A stretch of DNA of 64,000 bases from Chloroflexota bacterium (GCA_005882115.1 VBEG01000022.1:28613-92612); one strand, 5' to 3'; shown: positions 17,416-26,233, counted from the first letter of the stretch. Notes: generated from the sequence alone by a model not told the origin. Translations and numbers: made by a program.

Positions 17416-18233
17416 CGACGGAACCTGAAGATGCCGTTTCCGTTCGGCGAGGCGACCTTCAAAGCGACCCTCCGGCGCAGGCTGTCAGGGTCGAGGTTGC
17501 GGCTGATCTTGCCTTCTTCGATCACCGAGATGTTCCCCGTCTCTTCCGAGACTACGAGGACGAGGGCGTCCGACGCGAGCGAAAGGCCAAGCGCCGCGCG
17601 ATGCCGGGTGCCCAGGCGCTCACGGACGGTGCCTTCCTCCGGCAGCGGGAGCAGGCAACCGGCGGCGACGACCCGGTTGCCGCGCACGATCACAGCGCCG
17701 TCGTGCAGCGGCGAGTTGGGGTAGAAGATCGACTGCAGCATCTCGGCCGAGATCTCTCCGTTGATGCGCACGCCGGTCGCCGCGTAGTCCTCGAGCCCGA
17801 CCTCGCGCTCGAACGCGATCAGCGCCCCCGTCCGCTTCGCGCTCAGCCGCTCGGCGGCGCGGATCGACTCGGAGATCGCCTCGTTGTACTGGCGGGTGTT
17901 AAAGCGAGACAGCGGGCGTCCGATGTGGCCGATGCGACCGAGCTGGTCGAACGCTCGGCGGAGCTCCGCCTGGAAGATCACGATCACCGCGATGACGATG
18001 AAGAACGTCGCGTTGCGGAAGAGCCAAGACAGAAGGATCAGGTTGAACGTCGTCGAGATCACGCCCACGACCGCGAGCAAGATGAGACCGACAAGGATCT
18101 GGGTGCCTTGCGTCCCCCGCAGCAGGCGCAGCAGCTGATAGAGCACAAAGGCCACCACGGCCACGTCGACCAGCTCGATCGGGCTGACGTGCCGAATGAC
18201 CTCACCGAGCTGCACCCAGAACTGCTGGATCAT
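17412..18233 (-). CDS. cdaA: Diadenylate cyclase CdaA
   Basis: CdaA makes the second messenger cyclic di-AMP from two ATP. Three membrane helices lie within residues ~18-90, followed by the cytosolic DAC domain with the active-site motifs LHDGAVI near 180 and GTRHRAALGLS near 210. Its length of 273 matches the family. It is sandwiched between argF (4-base overlap) and cdaR. In Firmicutes cdaA-cdaR is followed by glmM; here glmS follows and glmM is absent. Confidence 0.95.
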   Translation of the reverse strand: MIQQFWVQLGEVIRHVSPIELVDVAVVAFVLYQLLRLLRGTQGTQILVGLILLAVVGVISTTFNLILLSWLFRNATFFIVIAVIVIFQAELRRAFDQLGRIGHIGRPLSRFNTRQYNEAISESIRAAERLSAKRTGALIAFEREVGLEDYAATGVRINGEISAEMLQSIFYPNSPLHDGAVIVRGNRVVAAGCLLPLPEEGTVRERLGTRHRAALGLSLASDALVLVVSEETGNISVIEEGKISRNLDPDSLRRRVALKVASPNGNGIFRFRR

Positions 18234-19156
18234 GTCGCGAACAAGCCTGCCATCAGGGCCATCTGCGCGTAAAGGCGATTGCCCGCCTGCTGGAAGACGA
18301 CCGACCGCGGCCCGTCGATGACCTCGTCAGTGACCTCCTCGCCCCGATGCGCGGGCAGGCAGTGCATGAAAATGGCTCGGGGCGCGGCCTCCATCAAGGC
18401 TTGGTCCACTCGGTACGCACCAAACACTTTGTGCCGCACGGCCCGCTCGTCTTCCTGGCCCATGGAAGCCCAGACGTCGGTGTAGATCACTGTGGCTTCG
18501 TCGAAGCTGATGTTGTTCGTGAGCGTAACCCGGAAGTTTCCAGACTCGATGCTACGAGCCCTGTCGACCACACCGGGCTGAGGATCGTAGCCAGGCGGCG
18601 TGATCACGGTAAGGGCGAAACCGGCCACCGCCGAAGCCTCGATCAGCGAGTTCGCGATGTTGTTGCCGTCGCCGATAAAGACGACGTGCTGCCTGGCCAG
18701 GTCGCCGCCGACCTCTTCCATCGTCATCAGATCGGCAAGCACCTGGCATGGGTGGGAGCGATCGGTGAGGGCGTTGATGACGGGCTTCTCGGACGAGCGC
18801 GCCAGCTGCAGAAGGTCCTCGTGTGCCCGCAGGCGCGCCACCACTCCGTCGACATACTGATCGAGCACACGAGCGGCGTCGGCTACGCTCTCACGGAACC
18901 CGAGCTGCACATCCTGGCCGGTAAGGGTCGTGGTTGACCCACCAAGCCGCGCGATCCCGACTTCGAACGACACTCGCGTCCGGTGTGACGGCCGCTGGAA
19001 CAGCATGGCGACGTGGCGACCCGCGAGGGGTCGCTCGGTCCAGCGTCCAGCTTTGATCTCGTGGGCCAGGTCAAGGATCCTGCGGAGGTCGGTACGTTTG
19101 AGGTCGGCCACGTCGATGAAGTCGCGTCCAACTAGCGAGATCACAGGAGCGATCAT
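18230..19156 (-). CDS. argF: Ornithine carbamoyltransferase
   Basis: This 308-residue enzyme makes citrulline from ornithine and carbamoyl phosphate. The carbamoyl-phosphate loop is SHRTRVSFE (usual STRTR or SLRTR; the His is a variant). HPCQVLADLMT and MHCLPAHRGEEV complete the ornithine-type active site and argue against aspartate carbamoyltransferase. Its stop overlaps the cdaA start, so arginine biosynthesis and c-di-AMP synthesis share a transcript. No other arg gene is in the window. Confidence 0.93.
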   Translation of the reverse strand: MIAPVISLVGRDFIDVADLKRTDLRRILDLAHEIKAGRWTERPLAGRHVAMLFQRPSHRTRVSFEVGIARLGGSTTTLTGQDVQLGFRESVADAARVLDQYVDGVVARLRAHEDLLQLARSSEKPVINALTDRSHPCQVLADLMTMEEVGGDLARQHVVFIGDGNNIANSLIEASAVAGFALTVITPPGYDPQPGVVDRARSIESGNFRVTLTNNISFDEATVIYTDVWASMGQEDERAVRHKVFGAYRVDQALMEAAPRAIFMHCLPAHRGEEVTDEVIDGPRSVVFQQAGNRLYAQMALMAGLFAT

Positions 19157-19170
19157 GATCGCTCAGCGGG

Positions 19171-19665
19171 CTACAAACGGGGGTCGATAAGCTCTCCGGC
19201 GACCACGGGTGGGACCGCCAGGTCGCGCAAGGAGTCGAACTCCGGCAGCCGGGCCCGGACCTTGGGGTCATCCCGAAGTCGGAGGATGAGGTCTCTACAG
19301 GCGGCAGGCTGGAGGCCGAACGTTGCCGGCTTGAGGATCAGCGGCGGCTCGTTTTTGAGCTGAATCGTCAGCCGGTCGGTCAGTCGCACGTGAGGCCACG
19401 ACTGCGGCTCGGACAGGGTGACGGCCTCCATCGCGCTCCAGACAGCGCGCATCTCGTGCCTGCCCTCGATGACGAGTAGCCGGTCGCGAAAGAGACAGAG
19501 CCGGGCCGGTGGCCAGGTGAGAAGCTTGCCGGCTGCCCACACGGCGACTGCGGCGCCACCGACCGCGCCAAGGGCCAGGGCAACGCCTGCGACGCCGCCC
19601 TCAGGGACTCTCGAGGCGGCGACCGCCAGCAGGCCGAAAGCGACCGCCCACGTGAGTCCCGCCAC
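19171..19665 (-). CDS. Membrane-anchored PH-like domain protein, unknown function
   Basis: The protein has two hydrophobic segments near its N-terminus, then a beta-rich region (ARLCLFRDRLLVIEG...) that resembles bacterial PH-like domains, and a charged C-terminal helix. I recognise no catalytic motif. GTG at 19665 is the first standard start. The frame is open further upstream, and a CTG at 19707 preceded by GGGGAG would add the residues IYVRSHRSTVAIL, which look like a natural cytosolic lead. It probably starts a transcript with argF-cdaA-cdaR, since only 14 bases separate it from argF. Confidence 0.6.
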   Translation of the reverse strand: MAGLTWAVAFGLLAVAASRVPEGGVAGVALALGAVGGAAVAVWAAGKLLTWPPARLCLFRDRLLVIEGRHEMRAVWSAMEAVTLSEPQSWPHVRLTDRLTIQLKNEPPLILKPATFGLQPAACRDLILRLRDDPKVRARLPEFDSLRDLAVPPVVAGELIDPRL

Positions 19666-19744
19666 AAGGATGGCGACGGTCGACCGGTGCGAGCGAACGT
19701 AGATCAGGCTCTCCCCACCACCAACGAGTAGTGTATTCCCGGAT

Positions 19745-21613
19745 ATGGACGTGCTCGCGGAGCGCGCCGCGATCGATGCGGCCGTGTCGGGCAAAACGGT
19801 CTGCACCGCCTTTGCAGACGCGGTCGCTAAGTGGGGTGAGAAGCCCGCCCTGCGCTGGAAGGACGACGGCGACTGGCGCACGCTGACGTGGCGCGACTAT
19901 CGGGACGAGGTTGCAGCTGTGACGCTCGCGCTGCGCTCGCTTGGCTTCGGCCCAGGGCAGTTCGGTCTGATCATGGCGCGCAACGCACCGGAGCATGTGA
20001 TCGCCGACCTCGGCCTCGTGCACGCGGGCGGCGCCGCGATCAGCGTCTACAACACGCTCGCTCCCGAGCAGCTCGAGTACGTGGCGAACCATTCCGAGGC
20101 AACGGTCGCCTTCGTCGAGGATGCGGGATTTCTCGAAAAGTTCCTTGCCATCAGGTCAAGGACACCGAAACTGCGGCATCTCGTGCTGGTTCGCGGCGAC
20201 GCACCTGAGGGCGTGATGACCTGGGAGTCGCTTCTTGCGCGCGGCCGAGAGCTGTCGTCCGCCGAGCCGAAAGCGTTCGAAGAATCCTGGAGGGCGGTCG
20301 GGCCGGAGGACACGATCTCGTTGATCTACACGTCCGGCACCACAGGACCCCCGAAGGGCGTGGTGTACTCACACAACAACATCATCTGGACGCTCGAGTC
20401 CGTTCAGCGCTTCTGGGCGATCGAGCCGCAGACGCTCGTCAGCTACCTTCCCCTCGCGCACGTGGCCGAGCGCTTCACGTCGCAGTGGCGGGGGATCGCG
20501 GACGGGCATGAAGTGTGGCTCTGCCCGGACCCCAACCAGCTGTTGCCATTCCTCGTGGAGGCGCGGCCGACGTTTTTCGTCGGCGTCCCACGCGTCTGGG
20601 AGAAGCTGATGGCCGGTCTGCGGGCGGGCATCGCGGCCGAGCCCGAGGAGGCCAAGCGTCAGATGGTGCAGGGAGCCGTCGAGGCGGCGATCTCGGCCTA
20701 CCGTCTGCGCCACGAGGGCAAGCCCGTGCCGGAGGAGCTCGCCACGGTGGTCGAACGCGCTCAGCCCTTGTTCGTGCTGCTGCGCTCGAAGGTGGGCCTC
20801 GACCGGTGCACGACCGCCATCACGTCGACGGCCCCGTGCCGTCCGGAGGTGCACGAGTTCTGGGCCGCGCTGGGCATGCCGCTGTACGAGGTCTGGGGCA
20901 TGAGCGAGCTGACGGGACCCGCGACCGTGGTACCCATGGACGACCACCAGGCACCTTCGATCGGCCGTCCGATGCCCGGCGTCGAGGTGCGGCTGGGCGA
21001 GGACGGCGAGCTGCTGGTCCGCGGGGGCAACGTCATGGTCGGCTACTACAAGGAACCGGGCAAGACGTCCGAGATCATCGACGCCCAAGGTTGGGTCCAC
21101 AGCGGCGACATCGCGGAGCCCGGGCCCAACGGCCAGTTCCGGATCATTGACCGTAAGAAAGAGTTGATCATCACGTCGGCGGGCAAGAACATCTCGCCGG
21201 CAAACCTCGAGTCGCTTGCGAAGTCCAGCCCGATCATCGGCCAGGCCGTGGCCGTCGGCGATTCGCGAAACTTCATCTCCGTCCTGGTCGTTCTCGACCC
21301 CCAGGTCGCACCGGCATGGGCCAAGGCCCGCGGCATCGGCGCGACGACGATGGCCGAGCTCGCCGAGGACCCCACGGTGATCGAGGAGGTCAGGCGCGCG
21401 CTGACCGCGGGCAACACCCACCTCTCGCGCGTGGAGCAGTTCAAGCGCTTTACCATCCTCCCGACCGAGTGGTCTCCCGAGTCCGAGGAGCTGACGCCGA
21501 CCATGAAGCTCAAGCGGCGCGTCATCTACAGCAAGTACGGCCCGCAGATCGAGGCCATGTACGCGACGCCTCCAGGTGGCCATGCCGTCGATCCCCAACG
21601 AGAGGAAGGCTAG
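19745..21613 (+). CDS. Long-chain fatty acid-CoA ligase (AMP-binding)
   Basis: This 622-residue adenylate-forming enzyme activates fatty acids to acyl-CoA. The P-loop-like YTSGTTGPPKGVVYSH is near residue 199, the A5 region is YEVWGMSELTG, and WVHSGDIAEPGPNGQFRIIDRKKELI is followed by the catalytic-lysine region SAGKNISP. It resembles the FadD15-type (long-chain, AMP-binding) subgroup with a ~90-residue insertion before A5. It is transcribed divergently from the PH-like gene and ends by overlapping the ribbon-helix-helix gene by four bases on the opposite strand. Confidence 0.93.
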   Translation: MDVLAERAAIDAAVSGKTVCTAFADAVAKWGEKPALRWKDDGDWRTLTWRDYRDEVAAVTLALRSLGFGPGQFGLIMARNAPEHVIADLGLVHAGGAAISVYNTLAPEQLEYVANHSEATVAFVEDAGFLEKFLAIRSRTPKLRHLVLVRGDAPEGVMTWESLLARGRELSSAEPKAFEESWRAVGPEDTISLIYTSGTTGPPKGVVYSHNNIIWTLESVQRFWAIEPQTLVSYLPLAHVAERFTSQWRGIADGHEVWLCPDPNQLLPFLVEARPTFFVGVPRVWEKLMAGLRAGIAAEPEEAKRQMVQGAVEAAISAYRLRHEGKPVPEELATVVERAQPLFVLLRSKVGLDRCTTAITSTAPCRPEVHEFWAALGMPLYEVWGMSELTGPATVVPMDDHQAPSIGRPMPGVEVRLGEDGELLVRGGNVMVGYYKEPGKTSEIIDAQGWVHSGDIAEPGPNGQFRIIDRKKELIITSAGKNISPANLESLAKSSPIIGQAVAVGDSRNFISVLVVLDPQVAPAWAKARGIGATTMAELAEDPTVIEEVRRALTAGNTHLSRVEQFKRFTILPTEWSPESEELTPTMKLKRRVIYSKYGPQIEAMYATPPGGHAVDPQREEG

Positions 21614-21810
21614 GGCTTAGCGCCGTTCTTCTTCGCCGCCGGCGGCTTGAAGCCCATGACAGCCTCGGTGAACAGGCGCGTGGCGATCCGGGTCTTCGGC
21701 TCACCGGTACGCGCTGCCAGCTTGCTGAGCTGGTCGATCACGCGGGGTTCCACGTTGAGGCGATACAGCTGCTTGACGACGGTTTTCTCTTTCATGAGCA
21801 CGAGTGTCAT
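21610..21810 (-). CDS. Small ribbon-helix-helix DNA-binding protein
   Basis: These 66 residues fit the Arc/CopG/MetJ ribbon-helix-helix plan: a short strand (VVKQLYRLNV), helix A (PRVIDQLSKLAARTG), then helix B (PKTRIATRLFTEAV), and a basic tail (AAKKNGAKP). Such proteins dimerise and bind palindromic operators, often their own. A near-perfect 29-base palindrome lies three bases upstream of the ATG at 21810. A second ATG at 21795 is possible. No toxin gene is adjacent, so an antitoxin role is not supported. Confidence 0.65.
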   Translation of the reverse strand: MTLVLMKEKTVVKQLYRLNVEPRVIDQLSKLAARTGEPKTRIATRLFTEAVMGFKPPAAKKNGAKP

Positions 21811-21812
21811 GG

Positions 21813-21841
21813 ACAGGCGGGGTAGCGACTACCCCACCTGT
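21813..21841. promoter_or_regulatory. Palindromic candidate operator upstream of the RHH gene
   Basis: ACAGG, C, GGGGTAG, CGA, CTACCCC, A, CCTGT. The arms are 13 bases with a single mismatch. It directly precedes the small DNA-binding protein gene, which suggests autoregulation. A leader hairpin is the alternative. Confidence 0.55.
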
Positions 21842-21908
21842 TAAGAGACGACGAGTGCGCGACGGTCGAGCGTACTGCGAGAATCGCTGTTAAGGCCGTT
21901 CCCTTTTT

Positions 21909-21920
21909 GAACATTCGTTC
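21909..21920. promoter_or_regulatory. LexA-type SOS box
   Basis: GAAC-ATTC-GTTC is an exact match to the Gram-positive/mycobacterial LexA core GAAC-N4-GTTC. It lies 15 bases upstream of the DUF222/HNH reading frame. Genes of that family are among known LexA targets in mycobacteria, which makes the match more believable than chance alone. Confidence 0.5.
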
Positions 21921-21935
21921 GTAACGTTCCGCCGC

Positions 21936-23167
21936 ATGACTGGCGCGTCGGTGTCGGAGTCGGTCTTGCGGCTGGTGAGGCAGATCGAGGAGTTCTGCGC
22001 CGAACCAGCGCGCGATACAGGTCCGGAGGCGGCTGCCGATCTGAGGGAGCTCTCGCGTGGCCGGTGCATGCTCGACCTGAAGTTCTCGGAGATGGCGGCT
22101 GCCTTTGCGGCGACCGATCAATACGACGCTGCGGCTCCCTCTCGCCGATCCACTGGTTGAGGCTCAACTGCCACATGACGAGCGGGGCGGCCGGCGACAG
22201 GCTGGCCGTCGGCGAGCAGGTCGCGAGCGTGCCGCAGAGCATCGAAGCCATGGCCGGCGGGGATATCGGCTTTTCACACCTGGCGCTGATCGCCCGGGAA
22301 GCGATCGCGCTTCAAGAGTCGGGCTCGAAGCGGCCGTTTGATGAAACGCCGCTGTTGTACAAGGCGATGGATTTCACCGTCGGCCGATTTCGCAACTATT
22401 GCCATCACTACCGGCACTCCGTCGATCCAGAGGGCTATGCGAAGCAAGAGGCCGAAACCTCCCAGGCCCGAGCCCTGAGCTTGACGACGGGTGAAGGCGG
22501 AGTGCTGTGGATCCGCGGCGTGCTCGATGCCGAAGGCGGCGCGACCCTCCGAACGGCCTTGGAGCCGCTTGCAAAGCGCAACGGCAAGGGCGATGACCGA
22601 AGGCTCGACCGTCGTCTGGCCGACGGGCTGGTCGAGATGGCGCACCACGCGCTGGATGGAGGAGCGCTTGCTCAGCGAGTGGGGCAGCATCCTCACCTGC
22701 AAGTCACGACAACACTCGAGACTCTGCTTCAGCGCTGTGGCGCACCTGCCGCGGACCTGGAGCTATCAGTGCCGATCTCAGCCAGGGCCGTCGAAAGATT
22801 GGCGTGCGACTGCAACGTGACGCGAATGTTGCTCAACGCCGATTGACAGGTGATCGACGTCGGGCGCACGACGCGCAAGATTCGGGGGTCCACCAGGCGC
22901 GCCCTCAACGTGAGGGACAAGGGATGTAGATGGCCTGGCTGCGACCGGGCGGCGTCTTACACATCCGGCCACCACTTGAAGCATTGGATCGCCGGCGGCT
23001 CCACAGACTTGTCAAACCTTGTCCTTCTTTGCCATCGCCATCACTGGATGGTGCATGAAGGTAGGTGGCAGATTGTCCGGACCGAGGGCGGTCAGTACGT
23101 GACCGTGCCGCCGCGGATGGATCTATTCCGACAGTTGCCTCGAGGACCGGATTCCGGCGTGGCCTGA
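21936..23167 (+). pseudogene. DUF222 / HNH endonuclease (13E12-repeat family), frameshifted and stopped
   Basis: Three reading-frame pieces together make one DUF222-HNH protein. The N-terminal piece runs from ATG 21936 in one frame to about 22130. The family continues (SLSPIHWLRLNCHMTSG, the DUF222 core, then CDCNVTRMLLNAD) in another frame, so there is a frameshift near 22130. An in-frame TGA at 22844-22846 then splits it from VIDVGRTTRKI and the HNH domain, CRWPGCDRAAS, HHLKHW and LLCHRHHWMVHEG. Two independent lesions argue for decay rather than a single sequencing error. The HNH piece keeps its metal and catalytic His residues. A LexA-type box precedes it. Confidence 0.82.
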
Positions 23168-23171
23168 TTCG

Positions 23172-23330
23172 TCAGGCGTGTGGTGTCCACTCGTAACGCC
23201 GGATCCCGTGCCCTCGTCGGCGCTTTGCGCGCGGCGGCGGGAACGCGCTCACGAGTTTGAAACCTGCCTCCTCCAGTGCCGACTTCCTATCGAGATTTGT
23301 GTCGTCGGCGAGCACTTTGACGGCCGCCAT
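23172..23330 (-). CDS. Possible 52-residue orphan protein
   Basis: From ATG 23330 the minus strand encodes a short basic protein: AAVKVLADDTNLDRKSALEE, then a Pro/Arg-rich region (PPPRAKRRRGHG) and RRYEWTPHA. The frame is open upstream with two GTG codons at 23339 and 23336. I recognise no family. It fills most of the 250-base gap between the broken HNH gene and the phosphatase gene, where nothing else is seen. It may be a remnant of a longer gene. Confidence 0.3.
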   Translation of the reverse strand: MAAVKVLADDTNLDRKSALEEAGFKLVSAFPPPRAKRRRGHGIRRYEWTPHA

Positions 23331-23415
23331 ACCCACCACCTCGAGCTGCCCGACGAGGGCTCGAAGCCTTCTGCGGGTCGAAGCTCGACCAGCCGGCCAC
23401 GTATCGTTCCCGGGT

Positions 23416-24132
23416 CTATGCCAGTCGCGTCCTGACGCGGTCGATATTCGCCGGAGTCATCCCGGCGACCTCGAGGTAGCCCTGGACCCCGCCCCACTCG
23501 TGCTCCATGTGCTCGAGCACGCCGAGAATGCGCTCCGGCGGGCATCGAAGCTCCTCGCGAAACGCGTCGCGCTTTTCGGGCTCGGCCTCGCTGACCCACA
23601 CCTCGTACTGCTTGGCAAGCTGGCGGTCGGTCTCGCCGTAGTCCGCGGCGATGTGTTCGGCGGGCACGCCGGCAAGGGATAGGATCATCGCCGCGACGAG
23701 CCCCGTCCGGTCTTTGCCGGCGAAGCAGTGAAACAGGACGCCACCCTCCGCCTCGGCCAGCGAGGTGAGGACGTCGCGAAACGCGTGGGGTCGGTGGTTG
23801 ACGATGAACAGGTAGCGCTCGAACATGCTCTCGGAATCGCCGATGTTGTTCATGTTCGCGTCGTCCACGAGCTCGTGATGCAGGTAGCGCGCCGCGGTCC
23901 CATCGGCAAACGGATTTGGCTTGGTGAGGACCTCGGACGCGCTGCGCAGGTCGATGACGACCGACACGCCGTACGCGGTGAGCGCCTTGCGTCCCTCGGG
24001 GGTGAGGTGACCGAGGTGGTCGGACCGGATCACGACGCGTGGGCGCGTCAGACCACCATTCCGAGGAAGACCGCCGAGGTCGCGGGTGTTCTGGCAGTCG
24101 GGCCAGTCGAGCCGGCGAGAACCCGCTTCTAT
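23416..24132 (-). CDS. Tyrosine/serine protein phosphatase (HCx5R type)
   Basis: The active-site loop [10 protein letters not shown] marks a tyrosine-phosphatase-like (Y_phosphatase3/IphP) enzyme with the Asp-Arg variant typical of bacterial dual-specificity and lipid phosphatases. The family N-terminus [13 protein letters not shown] lies upstream of the first standard start (GTG 24033). The frame is open back into rpsI without ATG, GTG or TTG. ATA at 24132 overlaps the rpsI stop as ATAG and would give a natural start, [20 protein letters not shown]. With GTG 24033 the protein would be 205 residues and lack that motif. The start is uncertain; the family is clear. Confidence 0.78.
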   Translation of the reverse strand: MEAGSRRLDWPDCQNTRDLGGLPRNGGLTRPRVVIRSDHLGHLTPEGRKALTAYGVSVVIDLRSASEVLTKPNPFADGTAARYLHHELVDDANMNNIGDSESMFERYLFIVNHRPHAFRDVLTSLAEAEGGVLFHCFAGKDRTGLVAAMILSLAGVPAEHIAADYGETDRQLAKQYEVWVSEAEPEKRDAFREELRCPPERILGVLEHMEHEWGGVQGYLEVAGMTPANIDRVRTRLA

Positions 24133-24521
24133 CGCTTTGTGTACTGGGGAGCTTTCCGGGCCCGCTTCAGTCCGTACTTCTTGCGCTCCTTCATCCGAGC
24201 GTCTCGCGTCAGCAGCCCCGCCTTCTTCAGCGCCGCGCGAAAGTCGGGGTCATAGCGGCAGAGCGCACGCGCGATGCCGTGGGCGATCGCGCCGGCCTGA
24301 CCGCTGGTACCGCCGCCGATCACCTTGATCGTGATGTCGAACTTGCGCTGGGTGTTGGTCACACGCAGCGGCGCGAGAGCCGTCATCTCCAGCACGCGCC
24401 GGCCGAGATACGCGAGGGGATCCTTCTCGTTGACGGTGACGCGGCCCTCGCCCGGTTGCAATCGCACGCGGGCGATCGCGTTCTTCCGGCGGCCGGTGCC
24501 TCGATTCATCGTGTCAACCAA
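24129..24521 (-). CDS. rpsI: 30S ribosomal protein S9
   Basis: 130 residues, with [17 protein letters not shown] at the N-terminus, the [19 protein letters not shown] core and the basic tail ending QYTKR, whose final Arg contacts P-site tRNA. It overlaps rplM by eight bases, the usual L13-S9 pair. Confidence 0.98.
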   Translation of the reverse strand: MVDTMNRGTGRRKNAIARVRLQPGEGRVTVNEKDPLAYLGRRVLEMTALAPLRVTNTQRKFDITIKVIGGGTSGQAGAIAHGIARALCRYDPDFRAALKKAGLLTRDARMKERKKYGLKRARKAPQYTKR

Positions 24522-24978
24522 TCTTCATGTTTCCTTTCTCGTCGAAGCTCAGCGTCTTCGGCTGCTGGGCCTGGTGACCGTGCTCCGCGCCCGCGTAGAC
24601 GCGAAGGCGCTTCAGCATATCGGCTCCCAGGGTGTTGCGCTGCAGCATGCCGCGCACGGCTGTCGTGATCGGGAACGTCGGATCGAGCTGCTGCGCGCGC
24701 TCCATCGTCCGCTTCCGAAGGCCGCCCGGGTAACCGGTGTACCGCGTGTATTCCTTGTTCTGCAGCTTGCTACCGGTGACCTTCACCTTGGCCGCATTAA
24801 TCACCACTACGTGGTCGCCACTGTTCAGGTGAGGGGTGAAGGTCGGCTTGTGCTTGCCGCGCAGGATCGCGGCCACGCCTGACGCCAGGCGGCCGAGAAC
24901 CTGGTCTGTCGCATCGACGACATACCAGTCACTCTTCAGATCCGCGGCTTTCGCCGTCCATGTTTTCTGTTTGCTCAT
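24514..24978 (-). CDS. rplM: 50S ribosomal protein L13
   Basis: 154 residues with [16 protein letters not shown], the [16 protein letters not shown] core and [15 protein letters not shown]. It is an early-assembling protein of the large subunit. It follows truA by 16 bases and is coupled to rpsI. Confidence 0.98.
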   Translation of the reverse strand: MSKQKTWTAKAADLKSDWYVVDATDQVLGRLASGVAAILRGKHKPTFTPHLNSGDHVVVINAAKVKVTGSKLQNKEYTRYTGYPGGLRKRTMERAQQLDPTFPITTAVRGMLQRNTLGADMLKRLRVYAGAEHGHQAQQPKTLSFDEKGNMKIG

Positions 24979-24994
24979 CTCTTTTTCGAGTTTC

Positions 24995-25726
24995 CTAGTA
25001 AATCACTTCCATCAAGGTCAGCCCTCCCGCGGGCGCGGTGCGCGGCGCCTGGCGGCGGTCGCGCGCTTGGAGGACGTCTCCCACCCATTCTGGCGGCCGC
25101 ACTCCGCGGCCCACGTCGGCCAGCGCGCCCGCGATGCTGCGCGCCAGGCCTCGTAGGAAACCCTCCGCGACCAGCTCCAGCTCGACGAAGTCGCCGCGCC
25201 TAAAGACGCGGGCGGAGCGCATCTCGCGCACCCTCGTGTCAGGCGGCTCGGAAGCCGCGCAGTAGCTCGTCCAGTCGTGCTTGCCGACCAGCGCGCTCGA
25301 TGCGTCAGACATCGCCTCGACATCGAGCGTCTGGCTGATATGCCAGCAGCGGTTACGGTCGAGCGCGGGCCGCGCGGGCCTGTCCAGATACCGATACCGG
25401 TAACGGCGCCAGCGAGCGGAGTAGCGGGCGTGGAAGTCGTCGGCCACGGGTTCCGCCGACAAAACCGCGACGTCCTCCGGAAGCTTCGCGTTGAGAGCCG
25501 CCATCAGCCGCCTCGGCGAGATCCGCCCGTCGGTATGGAAGTTGGCGACCTGACCTTCTGCATGAGCGCCCGCGTCAGTGCGTCCGGCCGCGTGGACCAG
25601 GTGGTCCTTGCCCGTGATCTCACGTAGCGCACGCTTCAGCTCGGCTTCCACGGTGCGACCCTTGGCCTGCTGCTGCCAGCCGGCGAAGTTCGACCCGTCG
25701 TACTCCAGCACGACTTTGATATTCAC
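24995..25726 (-). CDS. truA: tRNA pseudouridine(38-40) synthase TruA
   Basis: 243 residues. The catalytic Asp is in the GRTDAGAHAEGQVANFHT motif near residue 52; YDGSNFAGWQQQ opens the protein and FLRGLARSIAGAL is the conserved C-terminal element. It isomerises uridines in the anticodon arm of many tRNAs. Its place between rplQ and rplM is the common alpha-operon extension in Gram-positive-type genomes. Confidence 0.96.
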   Translation of the reverse strand: MNIKVVLEYDGSNFAGWQQQAKGRTVEAELKRALREITGKDHLVHAAGRTDAGAHAEGQVANFHTDGRISPRRLMAALNAKLPEDVAVLSAEPVADDFHARYSARWRRYRYRYLDRPARPALDRNRCWHISQTLDVEAMSDASSALVGKHDWTSYCAASEPPDTRVREMRSARVFRRGDFVELELVAEGFLRGLARSIAGALADVGRGVRPPEWVGDVLQARDRRQAPRTAPAGGLTLMEVIY

Positions 25727-25753
25727 TTGTTAGAGCGCAGGTGAGGACGGCTG

Positions 25754-25785
25754 TCCTCCCCCGCGGTACCCCCTCCTCCCCCGCG
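25754..25785. repeat. Short direct repeat in the rplQ-truA gap
   Basis: TCCTCCCCCGCG occurs twice with a 20-base period. Nothing else recognisable lies in this part of the 138-base gap. Confidence 0.4.
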
Positions 25786-25821
25786 CAACGCTAGGGAGAC
25801 TTGATGGGTACGCCCGGTGAC

Positions 25822-25854
25822 GGCCGGAATGAATCCGGCCTGGGCGCAGCGCCC
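25822..25854 (-). terminator. Two adjacent hairpins after rplQ
   Basis: GGCCGGA facing TCCGGCC over ATGAA, and GGGCGC facing GCGCCC over one base, lie just past the rplQ stop. There is no T-run, so they may stabilise the rplQ 3' end or attenuate transcription rather than stop it. Confidence 0.35.
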
Positions 25855-25864
25855 TATTCAATTG

Positions 25865-26224
25865 TCAGTCGACTAGTTCGATGATCACCATCGGTGCCGC
25901 GTCGCCCAATCGCGGGCCCTTGTGGATGATTCGCGTGTATCCGCCTGGCCGCTCGGAAAGCCTCGGCACCAGGTTCGAGAACAACCTCTCCACCACCTCT
26001 GGTTTGGAGATCTCCTCGCTGACCTTGCGACGCGCCGTGACATCGCCGTCCTTGGCGGTGGTGATGAGGCGCTCGACCCAGCGCCGCAGCTCTTTGGCGC
26101 GCGCCTCGGTCGTGGTGATGCGTCCGCTCGGGCTTTCCAGGAGCGACGTGCATAGGTTGCGCATCAGCGCCTTGCGCGCGTCGGTGTCCCGGTTGAAGCG
26201 GCGGCCGCTCTTTAGGTGGCGCAT
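25865..26224 (-). CDS. rplQ: 50S ribosomal protein L17
   Basis: 119 residues. The N-terminus RHLKSGRRFNRDTDARKALMRNL is diagnostic, and the C-terminus ends with the expected YTRIIHKGPRLGDAAPMVIIELV. It is the last gene of the classical alpha operon, ten bases after rpoA. Confidence 0.98.
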   Translation of the reverse strand: MRHLKSGRRFNRDTDARKALMRNLCTSLLESPSGRITTTEARAKELRRWVERLITTAKDGDVTARRKVSEEISKPEVVERLFSNLVPRLSERPGGYTRIIHKGPRLGDAAPMVIIELVD

Positions 26225-26233
26225 GGAAACCGG

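Noticed and set aside
21610..21810. RHH gene as the antitoxin of a toxin-antitoxin pair
   Set aside because: No small toxin-like frame is next to it; the neighbours are an acyl-CoA ligase on the opposite strand and a broken HNH gene.
22844..22846. TGA recoded as an amino acid in the DUF222/HNH gene
   Set aside because: TGA ends many intact genes here (rpoB, rpsE, thiE, nnrD), and the same gene also has a frameshift, so decay is the simpler explanation.
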